From the NCBI GenBank assembly GCA_000697665.1, contig KL197731.1, forward strand, positions 96,921 through 160,920: a stretch of DNA of 64,000 nucleotides, read 5' to 3'. Source of the DNA: Jaapia argillacea MUCL 33604. Its lineage: Eukaryota; Basidiomycota; Agaricomycetes; Jaapiales; Jaapiaceae. This document shows positions 46,796-59,262 of the stretch, one piece after another. The notes beneath the pieces are model-generated. The model did no database searches and was not told the origin of the DNA. It saw only the letters and a list, made by a program, of their open reading frames with translations. The position numbers and the translations under genes are program-made. The stretch's first letter is position 1; every line of letters begins with the position of its first letter.

Positions 46796-49029
46796 ATGTT
46801 TCTCTCTGATCCTGTATCGTTGACCTGTGTTGGCACTCTGGTGTACATCATCTACCGTTCATTCGTCACACGCCCTCGAAGTGGTTTTCCTCTTCCACCC
46901 GGTCCACCCGGCCTGCCCTTGATAGGCAATCTGTTGGATATTCCGAAGGACTATATGTGGCTGAAGTTTGAAGAACATTGCAAGAACTATGGTACGTGGT
47001 CATTTCGTCGACCTTCTGTCATCCGCTAATTCAGATATATTGGTTTCCTACTGCAGGTGATGTAGTCTCCCTGCAGGTGATGTAGTCTCCCTGCAGGTGT
47101 TGGGTAAAACTATGATTCTACTTGGCTCTGCTGAAGCAGTCTCCGAGGTACTTGAAAAGAGGTCTTCGATCTACTCCGACCGAGTGAGATTGCCCATGAT
47201 CATAGAGCTGTGAGGCCCTCCTCGCGGAATTTACCGTTCCACCATCTGACCAGATACCAGAATGAAATGGGACCGTGTATTTTCTCTCATGCGGTACGGT
47301 CCTCAGTGGCGAGAGTACAGAAGGGTCTTCCATCAACACTTCAACCAATTGGCAGTCCATAAATATCAGGATGTCCAGGCCAGGGAATCGCGAGCATTCC
47401 TCCGCAGACTATTGGAAAAGCCAGAAGATTTCTATGATCACATCCGCCTGTACGTCGACAACCTCTTTTCCAACTATCTCTGCCGTGACGTTCCATTCCA
47501 GTGCATTCACCGCCACCATCTTGGATATTATTTATGGGATCACAGTCAAGGACAACAAAGATAAGTTCGTGACAACCTCCGAAGCAGCCGTCGAGAGCGC
47601 TTCACGCGCTGCCGTCCCTGGGGCCTTTCTGGTTGACTTCATTCCCATTTGTGAGTTGGCATATTCTTCACTCTGCTCCCTCGAAATCTGACCTATGTCT
47701 GGCTGTGGGTCTCAGTAAAATATGTTCCTGCATGGTTTCCTGGGGCTGGGTTCAAGAGGAAGGCGGAAGAGTGGAGGCAGTTGAAGGATAGGTTTATCAA
47801 CGAACCCTTCGACGTCGTGAAGGGAGCATTAGTACTCAATCATCCTTGGCTCCCTAATCTCCAACTAAGTCGTGTCCCAGTATAATGGTTCGGCAGTGCC
47901 AACGTCGATCGCGAAGACCTTGTTGCAAAGTCTACCCGAAGAAAACACAGACGAGGCAGAAATTCGCGCAAGGAATGTTGCTGCCATTGCGTATGTTGGT
48001 AAGTTAGTTCTCCTGTGATATTCTCATTGCTGAGTCTCGCTCTTTGAAGGTGGCGCCGATACTGTGAGCATTGTCACGACCGCGAATGATCAGTCACTGA
48101 TGTCTCCAAGACCACTGCATCCATCCGAGTCTTGTTTCTTGCCTTGATCACCCACCCAGATGTTCAGAAGCGTGCTCAAGCAGAATTAGACGCTGTGGTT
48201 GGAAGTTCACGTCTACCAGAGTTTTCTGACCGAGATCAACTACCATACATTGAGGCGTTGATGAAAGAGACGTTGCGCTGGCTTCCTATCACACCCCTCG
48301 GTTAGTTTGTCCATCCAGCATACATTTGCCCAAGCTGGCCTGACGATTTTTGGATAGCTGTCCCCCATGCTTCCACGGAGGACGACGTGTACAACGGATA
48401 TCTCATTCCGAAAGGCTCAATTATTTTCGGAAATGCTTGGTGCGGTATTCTATCGACGCTTGATTGTGTCATCGACTCATTTCCCATCACATCGTCAGGT
48501 CCATCCTTCACGATCCCGTCGCATATCCTGAACCCGAGAAATTCAAACCGGAGAGATTCTTGAAGGACGGTAAGCTGAACCCAGAGGTCAGGGATCCTAA
48601 TGTTGCGGCGTTTGGTTTTGGGCGTCGGTGAGTCATACCACCAAATTCCTTGTACAACCTAGATTCAGGTCATCCGACAACAGCATTTGCCCGGGAAGAC
48701 ATCTGAGTGACAACGGCATGTACAGCATCGTCTCGTCACTTCTCTCCGTCTTCGATATCGGGCCACCTCTCAATGAACGGGGCGAACCAGTCTTGATTAC
48801 ACCTGAAATGTCCCCCGGGATTATATCGTGAGATATACCTCTCTGCCTTCCGTTTCTTGACTGAATGGATCACCTATCAAATTTCCTTGTTTTCTCGTCG
48901 CCATAATCCATGGGCACAATCTGCGATCCTAGGTCACCGAGCGCCTTCAAGTGCACCATTAAGCCCAGGTCGAAAGCCGCTGAAGCACTTATCCGCGAAA
49001 CCCACATGGACGAACTCCTCGTTGGCTAG
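46796..49029 (+). CDS. Cytochrome P450 monooxygenase (P450-2)
   Basis: Microsomal class II P450: heme-thiolate monooxygenase that needs a P450 reductase. First exon 46796-46991 encodes an N-terminal membrane anchor and FPLPPGPPGLPLIGNLL. Later exons give C-helix-like YGPQWREYRRVFHQHFN, I-helix GGADT, K-helix ETLRWLPITPLG, PERF-region FKPERFLKDGKL and heme loop FGFGRR/ICPGRHLSDN with the ligand Cys. The last exon, behind the GTGAGA donor at 48826, encodes FKCTIKPRSKAAEALI and ends MDELLVG. The exon-2 acceptor lies inside a 20-bp tandem duplication; using the second copy (exon from 47077) keeps the frame, while the first leads to TAG. Roughly 500 residues. Substrate unknown. Confidence 0.85.
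47051..47096 (+). repeat. 20-bp tandem duplication over a splice acceptor
   Basis: CTGCAGGTGATGTAGTCTCC occurs twice in a row (47051 and 47071) followed by a third CTGCAG. The unit contains the intron's CAG acceptor, so duplication created a second acceptor 20 nt downstream, which allows the extra copy to be removed with the intron. Confidence 0.95.
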
Positions 49030-49482
49030 CCGAGCTCGAGCTTGTCGTCACTGGCCGCCTCCCCTATGCCATCATCGCAATCTTTCACATCTAGTTATTG
49101 AGGCTGTTTATTCCCATTCGGTTTTCATCCTTTGTTTCTTCCTCCCCCCTGCATCCGTTTATCCGATCGTGGTTCTCTTCTAAACCTCTTACTCCCGAAA
49201 GTTAGAGTCGACATTTCGTTGAGGGATATGTTTTGATCGTGGTTCGAATGGCTCAGGTTGGAGATTTAACTCGTCTTGAATCAGATAGCCATCCCAGCAT
49301 TCACCGTTTGATAATTGAGGATGGTTGCTTACTTTCAAGCAGTTCCTGCGACTGAACCAATGGCGTCTCAGAGTCGCAAATACTCCAAGTCCAGCCGCGA
49401 AGCATTGTTGGAGAGTTTCCTTCACATCGGATCTACATTGTAATACATAGTACACTTATGTACATGAATAATGCTACATCGT
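49030..49482. other. Convergent spacer, P450-2 and lactonase
   Basis: 3' regions of two convergent genes; no feature seen. Confidence 0.5.
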
Positions 49483-50816
49483 TCATGCCTTCAACCAAAC
49501 GAAACTCGTCCTAGTCGGGATGTCGGTATTGCTCGCCACCAAAGCCAAATCCGCACCACCATTGATCCTCTGATACACATGCACACCAGCAGTGCCCGCG
49601 TACCCAGCAGCGATCAAATATTCCGCCTCACCATTGTCCACATCCCAACTAAACATCATACCCCTAATCTGATCCAACCCGGTGTAAACCTGTTTGACTT
49701 GTTGGACGGCACCGGTGGGTAAGATCTCCCAGATGACGATGGTGTCGCCGTTAGGGTCGAGGTTCCCAGTGTTACGATTGGAAGTATAGATGTAGGTACC
49801 GGGGAAGTTGGCGGAGGGAGTTGGGATAAGGATCTCGGCGGCGGCGAAAGCAGAGCCGTTGGGGTAGGTTGGGGGAAGAGTAGAGTAGTTGGAGAGGAAA
49901 GGTGTTGTGCCGTTTGGTGCCATGGGGAGGACTTGAGCGGTTAAAGTGCTTGCCAGTTCGTGGATGACGTAGAGGTCGCTGTTGTCTAGGAGACATTCAA
50001 TCAGTGACTGACGATTACGGATATGTTGGGTTAAACGTACTGCCGTGAAGTGCCATATGCCGAGGTCCGCTACCGGTGGGTTGTTGGATATCGCCTTGAA
50101 TATACCACTCTCCAGTAGTAGCATTTTGGGTAAGACGCCAGAGTTTGTCTTGGCCCTACAACCCGGCCTTAGCAACAGTAATGCGCACTAGAACTGTAGG
50201 AGACTCACAAGATCGGGGACGATGATTTCAGGCCCGTACTGCACAGCCATGTGAGGGTGGGAGACGCCACCGTTGTCAACTGGGAATGTGATCAATTGTC
50301 CTTCGCCGAAGTGAAGAGGATCAGTGGTCGTTGGGATGATCATTCCATCTCCGGATCCATACTAGTTATTCGAACGAAACTGTCATGAGAATGCACCAGC
50401 GAGGGGTGAAGAGATGAGCGTACGTTCATAATGGCAACAGCATCGGTGATGATAGGTGCCGTAAATGCGGGAGATGAGCCACCCGAGGGTGTTTGGTCGA
50501 CAGGTCCAGTCAAAACACCTTGTGCACCAATGATGTAGGATTGGAGCATTCCGACAGTAAGTTCGTTAACAGCACTGTTTGAGTCCAATGTCAGAACCCT
50601 CCACAAAAGCCTCGACTACACCGTATGCGCATGCGCAGAAAGTCACAAGGCGACTCACTAGAGAATACTTTTGTTCGTGGGATGAGTCGTAATCCAAGAC
50701 GGACTATTGCCTGTGGGGGACTGGTTCAGCAAGGTGAGAGAAGAAGTGTCGGTGTTGAATAGGTAGGACGCGACAAAGGAGGTGTATCCTCCGGCGAGGA
50801 TGGTGAAGTTGACCAT
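49483..50816 (-). CDS. Lactonase-type seven-bladed beta-propeller protein
   Basis: Model: 50816-50659, 50574-50424, 50361-50209, 50155-50041 and 49985-49483, 359 residues, phases consistent. It belongs by motif to the 6-phosphogluconolactonase/carboxymuconate-cyclase-like propeller family (PF10282). It starts with a blade NFTILAGGYTSFVASYLFN, and later blades show HPHMAVQYGPEIIVPDLGQD, GSGPRHMALHG, YIYTSNRN and IRGMMFSWDVDNGEAEYLIA. The repeated HPH.A and GPRH.A words match this family. No signal peptide is seen, so it is probably cytosolic. The substrate is unknown. It sits between two P450 genes, which is suggestive of shared metabolism but no proof. Confidence 0.85.
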
Positions 50817-52306
50817 GCTGGATCAAGCTGGGGACCAAGGGTGGCGACCGAATTAAATGGACGTGGAGGTGGGATTCAAAGGGCGTTTGGTTCTTTATAC
50901 CAAGGATAAAGAACAGTAAAACGAGGCCAGTAATTATAGGGTCAGGCCCGAAACTGCGCCGTCCAGGAAAGAGAAGAAAGTGAGTGACGTGAAGGTCCGA
51001 AGTTATTTGTTGGAGTGGAGGCTGAGAACAAGAGAACAATGCGGAGAAGGGCAGGCCGTTGTCGACGGCGCAACGACCTGTGCATCATTCCATCGCCACA
51101 CCATCATCAATTCAACCAGCGACTAACGTCGGATAATGGGCGGGCCAAGCGTTTCTTCGACCATCTTTGCTGGGAATTGTCTGAGGTCATGGCCCGGTAG
51201 TGTGTGGGGAAAGAAAGGAAGATGTGGGCGGAAGGGGAGTCCGTGAGTAACCGAAGCCTCTTCAACGCATGTCACCGCTTCACCAATCTTGTCCTCTGCA
51301 CCGTCAATAGCCTCAGCAGCTGTGGAAAAACGGCATACATCTCTATTTCCGACCCTCTGCCAGTGGCATTGAGAGGAATCTGTTCATTGTCGGTCAACCG
51401 CTTGCTGCCTCCAGCGACGGTCGCCCATATTCCGCCTAGATGTGGCCCAATAGCTCAGATGAGAGGTGGGATCCTCGGTAAGTAGATCCGAAATCTGAAG
51501 GCCAAACGCCCCGAGTTGCTCGGAAAAAATCCCATGATTGAATGGTTGATCGTGTTGGCACCTGAGTCCGTTGCTTTCCCCTTGTCTTAGCTTCCCGATA
51601 CTCATCCTACACCACAATCATCCAGAGCTTATCCCGATTACTGTCACTAAACTCGTATCGTGACCCTCGAATGGGTGGGCAGATGCTCGACAACCCCGAG
51701 CCATAGCTATTCTAGGTTTTCCGTCACTTCGGAATGTCCGATGTTTGTGAGAGGTACGGGCGAGTCAGATTCGTAGATTCTGACGTGAACAATTACGAGG
51801 CCAACTGAATGCTATCGTGCCCATCGATCTACATGTTCAACTCCCGCCGCCTAATATGCGACTGCGAGATGTCAACACTCTCCTGATACCTCGCCCACAT
51901 TGCGACATCCTTCCAAAGCGTAGGGAACCCAAACCTCACGTCAAGACACGCTTCTTCCCCTACTGGCATGCTGAAGACGGTTTGGTCCCCAAGGACAAAT
52001 CAAGACCCAACAATCTTGGATGGGCTACCTATCCGCTATCGCAATGTCTGGTGACCGCTCGAGGGATCTCATTCTCGCAATCCTACAGAAAAGTTACACC
52101 AAGGCGAAGGGAGGAAAGAGAAGGGCAGGTAATAGGTGTTTGTGATGATTGTAGGTTCGGATACGTCTGCCAGGGTGCGATCTTGGCATGGGGGACGGAG
52201 ACGGCGTTGGAAGTGGTGCTCGCAACATCACAGGGCAAGCAGTCACATTCGCCGAGATGTGCTCGAACATCCTCAGTAGATCCTCCTGTAGCCAAAGATG
52301 GACATC
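50817..52306. other. 1.5-kb intergenic, no confident gene
   Basis: The left part is the lactonase promoter. A 168-codon plus-strand frame at 51817-52323 has no motif and overlaps the end of P450-3. Not annotated as a gene. Confidence 0.4.
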
Positions 52307-54734
52307 CTACCATTGAATCGTGATCGGGTCACATCCCACAATGGACTTTCGATTCCGTATTTTGGAAGCACGAAGTTGAGGACAGAACTTTTCACCAACC
52401 AGACAAAGAGGGGAAGACGAAAGGAAATGAACGCCCACTAATACGTAGACATGAAAGGTTACGATGATTGTCCAGGCAAGGTGGCTGGTGGCGACAACTT
52501 GAAGCTCGAGTTCGTTAACCGAGGAGGAGTTCGTCCAGTTGTGTTTCACGGATAAGTGCTTCGGCGGCTTTCGACCTAGGCTTAATAGTTCACTTGAAGG
52601 GGCGGGTGAACTGGGATCGCAAATTGCGTGGGTAGATTGTGGCGGAGGGGAAGCAGAGGTCATCTATCGAGTTGAGAAAAGGGAGAGGTAGATCTCACGA
52701 TAAAACTCCTGGAGTCATTTCAAGTGTCACCGGGACTGGTTCGCCTCGTTCATTGAGGGGCGGTCCGATATCGAATACGGAGAGAAGCGAGGAAACGAGG
52801 CTGTACATGCCGTTGTCGCTGAGATGCCTTCCGGGGCAAATCCTATTGTCGGATGGCCGTTTAAGTTTGGTTGTGCAAGTAATCCGGTGGGACGACTCAC
52901 CGACGCCCAAACCCGAAGGCAGCGATATTGGGGTCCCTAACCTCTGAGTTCAACTTACCGTCCTTTAAGAATCTCTCGGGTTTGAACTTCTCGGGTTCAG
53001 GATAAGCGACGGGATCGTGAAGGATCGACCTGACGATGCAAGGTGAAAAGAGTCAATGTCACGATGAAACCTTGACAAAGTATCGCACCAAACATTACCA
53101 AAAACAATGGACCCTTTAGGAATGAGAAATCCATTGTACACGTCGTCTTCCGTGGAATTATGTGGGACACCTATTCAAAAATAGTGAGGTTACTTAGTCT
53201 GACACATCAAGTGCAGGAGGAGCGGGACGAATGTACTGACCAAGAGGCGTGATGGGAAGCCAACGCAACGTCTCTTTGATTAGTGCATTAATATATGGTA
53301 GTCGCTCTGGGTCAGAAAAATCTGGTAGACGCGAATTTCCGATGACGGTGTCTAACTCTGCTTGAGCACACTTCTGAACGTCGGGGTGGGTTGTCAAGGC
53401 AAGAAACAGGACTCTGATGGATGCAATGGTCTTGCAGACACCGCTCAGTACACTTCTGCATCGAAGTCAGATTCAACGCTCACGGTATCGGCGCCACCTT
53501 CAAGGGAAAGACTCAGAGATGATAAAAATCACAAGAAAAATAGCTTACCAACATAGGCAGAGGCGACGACATTTCTGTCGCGAAATTCCGCCTCTTCCGC
53601 GTTTCCTTCAGGTAGATTCTGCAACAGGGTGCTCGCAATCGACGGTCGCATCGCCGAACCTCCATGCTGGGATAACATTCCATGGAGATTAGGAGGGAAG
53701 AAAGATGATTACACACCAACCCTCCCTTCACGGTGTCGAAAGGTTCGTTGACAAACATATCCTTCAATCGCCTCCACTCTTCTGCCTTCCTCTTGAACCC
53801 TGCCCCGGGAAACCATGCGGGAACATATTTTACTACGAGATACACAGCCCGAGATCCATCATATTTAGAAGGAAGCAGAGTAAAGACGAAGCCGACTCAC
53901 GAATGGGAATGAAGTCAACCAGAAAGGCCCCGGGGACAGCTGCGATAGAAGCGCTCTGGACGGCTGCTTCGGAGATTATCATCAACTTATCATTCTTGTC
54001 CGTTACTGTAATCCCATAAGCAATATCCATGATGGTGGCAGTGAATGTACTGGGGAAAAAGTGTTACAGTCTGAAAGCGGCAAGGAGCTGGTAGACATAC
54101 AGGCGAATGTGATCATAGAAATCTTCCGGTGTTTCCAATAGTCTGCGGAGGAATGCACGCGACTCCCTGGTCTGGATACTCTGGTACTTATCGACCGCCA
54201 ACTGGTTAAAGTGTTGATGGAACACCCTTCTGTAATCCCGCCACTCAGAACCATACCGCATAAGAGAAATCATGCGGTCCCATCCCATTCTGATACACAA
54301 TCAAATGGTAAGATCAACACATCCTGTGAGGAAGCCTCACAATTCTCCGAGCATCGGCACTCTCATTCGGTCGGAATAGATAGAAGACCTTTTTTCAAGT
54401 AGCTGAGAAGCTGCTTCAGCAGAGCCGACTATAATGATGGTTTTTCCCAACATCTGGAGAGAGACCACATTTCCTGCAGGTGGAAAACAAGATTTTCGGA
54501 TCAGCGAGTGATAGAAGGTAGATGAAAACATCACGCACCATAGTTCTTGCAATATTCGTCGAATTTCAACCACATATAGTCCTTCGGAACATCCAACAGA
54601 TTGCCTACCACGGGCAGGCCAGGGGGACCGGGGGGGAGAGGGATCTCATTTCGGGGCCCTCTAGAGAAGAAACGATAGGTGAAGTACATCGACAGGCCAA
54701 TGCAGGCCAACGCGACAGGATCGGAACGGGACAT
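52307..54734 (-). CDS. Cytochrome P450 (P450-3) with frameshifted C-terminus
   Basis: Minus-strand paralogue of P450-1 and P450-2 with the same introns. First exon 54734-54539 gives the anchor and IPLPPGPPGLPVVGNLL. It keeps GGADT-type I-helix, ETLRWLPITPLGQ and RICPGRHLSDN. No stop is seen up to the heme exon, whose GTGAGA donor begins at 52698. In the last exon (from 52610) one base is missing relative to P450-2, and the old frame also has TGA for the Cys of FKCTIK. The shifted frame is open to 52307 and replaces the usual 30-residue end by about 100 unrelated residues. The ancestral stop would be at 52515. The catalytic core is complete, so activity is possible; loss of the last strand may harm folding. 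Confidence 0.7.
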
Positions 54735-57700
54735 GACAAGGGGAAGTCACGACAGTCGGGGGTCTGATTCTGATATAAGAAATCGAGTAGACCGGAACCC
54801 TGCCGCAACAAATATAAGACCTAATCAACCCACGCGAACGGGCAGCATGACCAAGATGAAGCAAGGTTGGCGATGAATGAGCCGAGTGGTGGTGGGCAAG
54901 TTAGTTCTTAATTGACAAGCCTGGCGGTGTGGAAACCATCCGTGAGTCCGGTGAAGAGGCTGCTAAGAATTACATAATACTACCAATGTATCATGGCTGG
55001 ACGGCGAAATACAGTGACTTTCAAGGGCGCATGACCCAGTCGATGAGACTCGGCTGGTTGGAATACTTACAGAGGTATAAGCTTGCGTCGAACTGCTGAA
55101 TCTGAAGGAACGCGAACTACGTATGCAGAGGAGCGCGGTGTCGCTAAGTGGGAACCAATCTTGAGAAGGGACGATACCACTTCCCAGCGTAATATATCAG
55201 TGACGGAAGGCGAAACCACAAGAGCAGGTCGCTGAAAGTGGTTCCACTGCTGCACCTGGCCATAGGCTGCACTAGCTTGGAATGTGCGACAAAGATTTTC
55301 GATGCGAGACAGAAGGCGAAGTATAGTAACGAGGGGCCACTGGAACGAACCAGGCATCTGGAAGAGATGCACGACAGGCCGGGATAGAACCGTCACAAGA
55401 GGCCTTGCCTTCCAGAACCACGGGAAGATGGTCGCTTCTGGTGATGAGGTGTCGAGAACTGTCAGCACTCCGAACCAGCAATTCGTGGGTGGTCTGAGTA
55501 CCCGCAGGTTGATCGCCCAGTAGTACCAACGGATGAACGAGTCTTTTAGAACCCTCTTTTCTGTTGAGAAATTGATGTGGCTGGGATAGGATCCAAGAGC
55601 GGAGTGGGAAAGCGTAGATTCCTCAAGCATGCCACGCCGGCCGAGGTCTTTTGTCTCGAACGCCGACCTCCCACCCAAGTGGACGCCGACGACTTGAAGG
55701 AAACTTGAGGGGTGAATCTATTGTTATCAGACCTCGAACAGATCCAGATGAAATCCAATGAATAATTTCGAGAAAATATGCCGTCACGCTAACAAATGGT
55801 GGATGCTGTCATGAGAAAAAACGTAGCCTTCAGCTGCGGCGCTCGTGAATCCAGCCGGACGATTCCCTTAACCGAACCCCAACGTACTGTCATCGAACCA
55901 TGATAACCACACCTTTGGTTGACCTTATCAGGGTGTCAAATTTGGAGGAGGTTGATTCCAGTGCTGAGATGGGAGAGTTCTAACTGTCGTTGGCTGGTTA
56001 GACCGGACCATGAAAATGGTATCGTGATGGGAAAACGAGAACTCACAAATAAGGGAATCCGATGGCTCCGTTCGTCGATGAATCCGGGGGTGTTGTTAAG
56101 CCTGCTTGTTTACCTACCAGCCGGCGAACATCGATCACTAATCCGAAGAAGATCTGGCACGACGACGACGATCTTCCTAAATTAGTCGTAAGTTAGCGCA
56201 GTCATAGATACGTCGGGGGTGCGAACCTGAGGCCTGAGGCCCGAGGACCGAGGGAACTCACTACTCACGAGACGGTGAACAGCGAAGCTCGTAAGCTTGC
56301 GTGATTCCGTAGAGTGTAAAACGCAATAATCCCCACCGTGCTGCGTTCGGAAAGTCGTCCCGGGTGCGAGGACGATGGTGGGATGCGATTGCGATGGAAT
56401 CTGTAAGCATATTTTGTTACAGTGTAAACGGTCCCAAGAAAGCGTCGCAGGCTTCGCATCCGGAGAAATAGGTAAAGTCTGGTAGTGAAGTAAAAGCCGG
56501 CAACGATCACGACGAGGAAGATCTTCTCCCAAAGGGGCTGTACCGTGACTAGGAGGCACTCCGTGGCTTCGAACTCGAGGAAACTAATTGGAATCATCTG
56601 GCCTCCCGCGAAACGTAGCTCGCAGCCTGTCTGTAGACACCTCGTCAACCGCCGAGTTCTTCAGTTATCCCCATGACGGAGACTCGAAATGTCGTCTTGG
56701 CTCGATGATGGCACGATGCGATTGCGATGGAGCAAGTGAAAGGTCGCCGATCCCCCCAGGTTGACATTCCGAGTAGAGACGCCGCAGCAGTGTGGAGCGC
56801 TTTATCTCCGGTCATAATGCTGAAACTTTGGAAGCCAGAAAATGACGGCGATGACCATCACCCTGTTGCAAAGGTAGACCCAATACGAGCATCGTGGTAT
56901 CCTTTGCGTTTGCACGCCTACGAGATGACTATTTCGTCAAATTTGATGAGAATACCTGGGAGTGAGCCACGTACTTGTTATCGAGGTTCTGTCCTCGATA
57001 GGTCGTCAGCCACCGAGATCTCGAAGGTGAAACGAGTATGTCTCCGATTTTACAGCAAGTATCACCGCTACATCGAGGTCGGAACTTCTTTCCGTGTGCT
57101 TCATTGACGGCTGCCAAGCGAAACAGTAAACGTCCACCGTCATCTGAGGAAAGAAATCGTGTGATTTTAACGTTGTTCGCAGGGTTATTGTTTCCTTTGT
57201 CTTCGAAAAGCAATGGCAGGAGATGTATGAAGGGACCCGAGGAGTACACAAAATTCCCTGTGAGCTTCGGCGCGTGAGGGTCACGTGTAGAGGACAGCAG
57301 ATAGTTCTTTGAACTAGGAAGGACATCCTCACAAGATGGTGAACTGGAGAACCAAAGCAAAGAGCCAGATGCCTGCTTAGCGAAGCCAAAGGTAGAACCT
57401 AAAATATAAGGTGGTTTACTGGCGATATTCGCCTCTGTATTGATGTTCCCCTGCAGCGAAGAAGTATCAATCGGTATCGACGATCTTGTGATTAGAGCCT
57501 GGGTATGAGTTAGTGACAATGTATAAGATGGGATGATCATCACCATTGTTTCAGCTTGAAGTAGTGATGCTGGCGGGATGACGACAACGTCGAAAGGCGC
57601 CTGGATGTGTCACGAATGGGACGAAGGGATGATTCCAACGATGACTTGAGGTATGGGGTAATTCGGCGTTAAGGCGATCAGATGGATTGGCTGGGAAGGC

Positions 57701-59262
57701 AAGGCCACAAGTACTCAGCGACGAGCGTCCTCCCACTAACGAACGTAAGCTAGTGAACCCTTAGATATTGCATTCATAAAAGGACTAGCTGACAGCGGTT
57801 TTATGTACGCACCTCAGACCTATCCCTGAAAGTCTGAAACTCGACAGTTTCAGTCTCAGTTGGCAGTTGGCATCTTACAGTACGATGAGTGACAGGCGTT
57901 CCGCATCAGGCAAACGCTTGTCATTCCACTCCAATGGAGAGTTCGTCCCCCCGAATGGATATTCCGATGTTATTGCATGACGAGATTCAAGCAGGAAAGC
58001 ACTGAAGATCAGAAAACACTCTTCCAGATATCAGCGAGGAGTGTTTTTTGCTGTTTGAGGTTAGGATCGGGTTTTGTTCGAGCCTTGACGAGATATAAAA
58101 CGTACTTAAATGCTCAGTTAGAAGGGCCAACAAATTGCAGATCATTGGGGTAGGCTTGCGGGTGTTTTGGTCTCTATCATTCGTGATCGCCCTGATTATG
58201 GAGGGAGCTCAGGTGATCTCGACGGATATCGGAGGTTGCGATACGAGTAACGAGGGTGGTGGAAGGCTAATGAGAGGTTAAACTGCAACCGGTACTCACA
58301 AGGTAAAGACCTCAAACGGAAGTAGGATATGAAGGAGGATTTGCGAGATCGAGGTGTTTGTTACAATGTGTATGTATATCGGTAGCACCGGTCATGCTAA
58401 CAATAGGATCCCCATCCCAATGCAAAGTCTAGGAGGGGGATTCGGAATGGCTCACGGTCGGAGTCACGGACCAAAAGGCCATCCCCGACGACGACTTTCC
58501 AGGGCCAACGCGAAGGCTTCGACGTGGCCGAGCGAACGTCGATCTCTGTTCTGTGGTACAACAAGAAGCAATAAAATAAAAATATATCTCGTTGCTCTTT
58601 GAGTGCCCTGAGAAAACTTTTCCAGCAACCCAATCCCGACGTAACCACGGAAGCAGATCAGCGTTCTAAATGCGGTAAATTTCTCGATGACCTCTGCACG
58701 AGGCAAATGATACCCGAAATGACCTTCGAAAGCGTGGTCTCCCGTTTCGAATACGTCCCATGGACGTCCATTTGTCTACTTCAATCATTCACCTGCATCA
58801 TCAAAACCTCTTTTCAATTCACCATACAGCCATCCCATTCTTTTGTGTATAGACAAGGAGCAGTGTCAGTCGTGGGGGCCAACGTCGTCAAGGAGGTGGT
58901 CATACAAGCACTACTTTACATACACCATCAGGGTTTTCCAGCAGAAAGAGAATAACGGGGAAATGCCTGGACCAGAGAAGCGTGTTGGATGGTATCGTGT
59001 AAAGAAGGTTTGAACCGAGGATGTGGTTAAAATTGAATCGTGATCCCATCGGGCAATCGGAGATGTAAACTGATTCTTCCTTGTCCAAGTTATGGCACTG
59101 CCAGCCTTCAGATCTCCCGCCTTCGAGCGCTCGTATAAAACACCACCCATCATGATCTCCCTCCACCAATTACTTTGTTTCATCATCCGGATTCTCCAGG
59201 CTATTTATTCTTATACACGTTTCACCCACTCGTTAACCTCGCACATATCAGAAAATCCCCCC
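54735..59262. other. 4.5-kb stretch without a recognised gene
   Basis: Two long minus-strand frames (55067-55678, 203 codons; 56929-57546, 205 codons) may be exons of unknown genes. A third (56265-56648) has a hydrophobic segment LVVIVAGFYFTTRLYLFLR. I found no consistent splicing between them and recognise no domain. The F-box TATA box is at the right end. Confidence 0.35.
59134..59140 (+). promoter_or_regulatory. TATA box of the F-box gene
   Basis: TATAAAA at 59134, about 130 nt before the chosen ATG and only 17 nt before an upstream in-frame ATG at 59151. This spacing makes transcription start after 59151 likely and favours the ATG at 59263. Confidence 0.45.

Noticed and set aside
51817-52323. 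168-codon plus-strand frame
   Set aside because: It overlaps the end of P450-3 on the other strand and has no motif or promoter-like signal.
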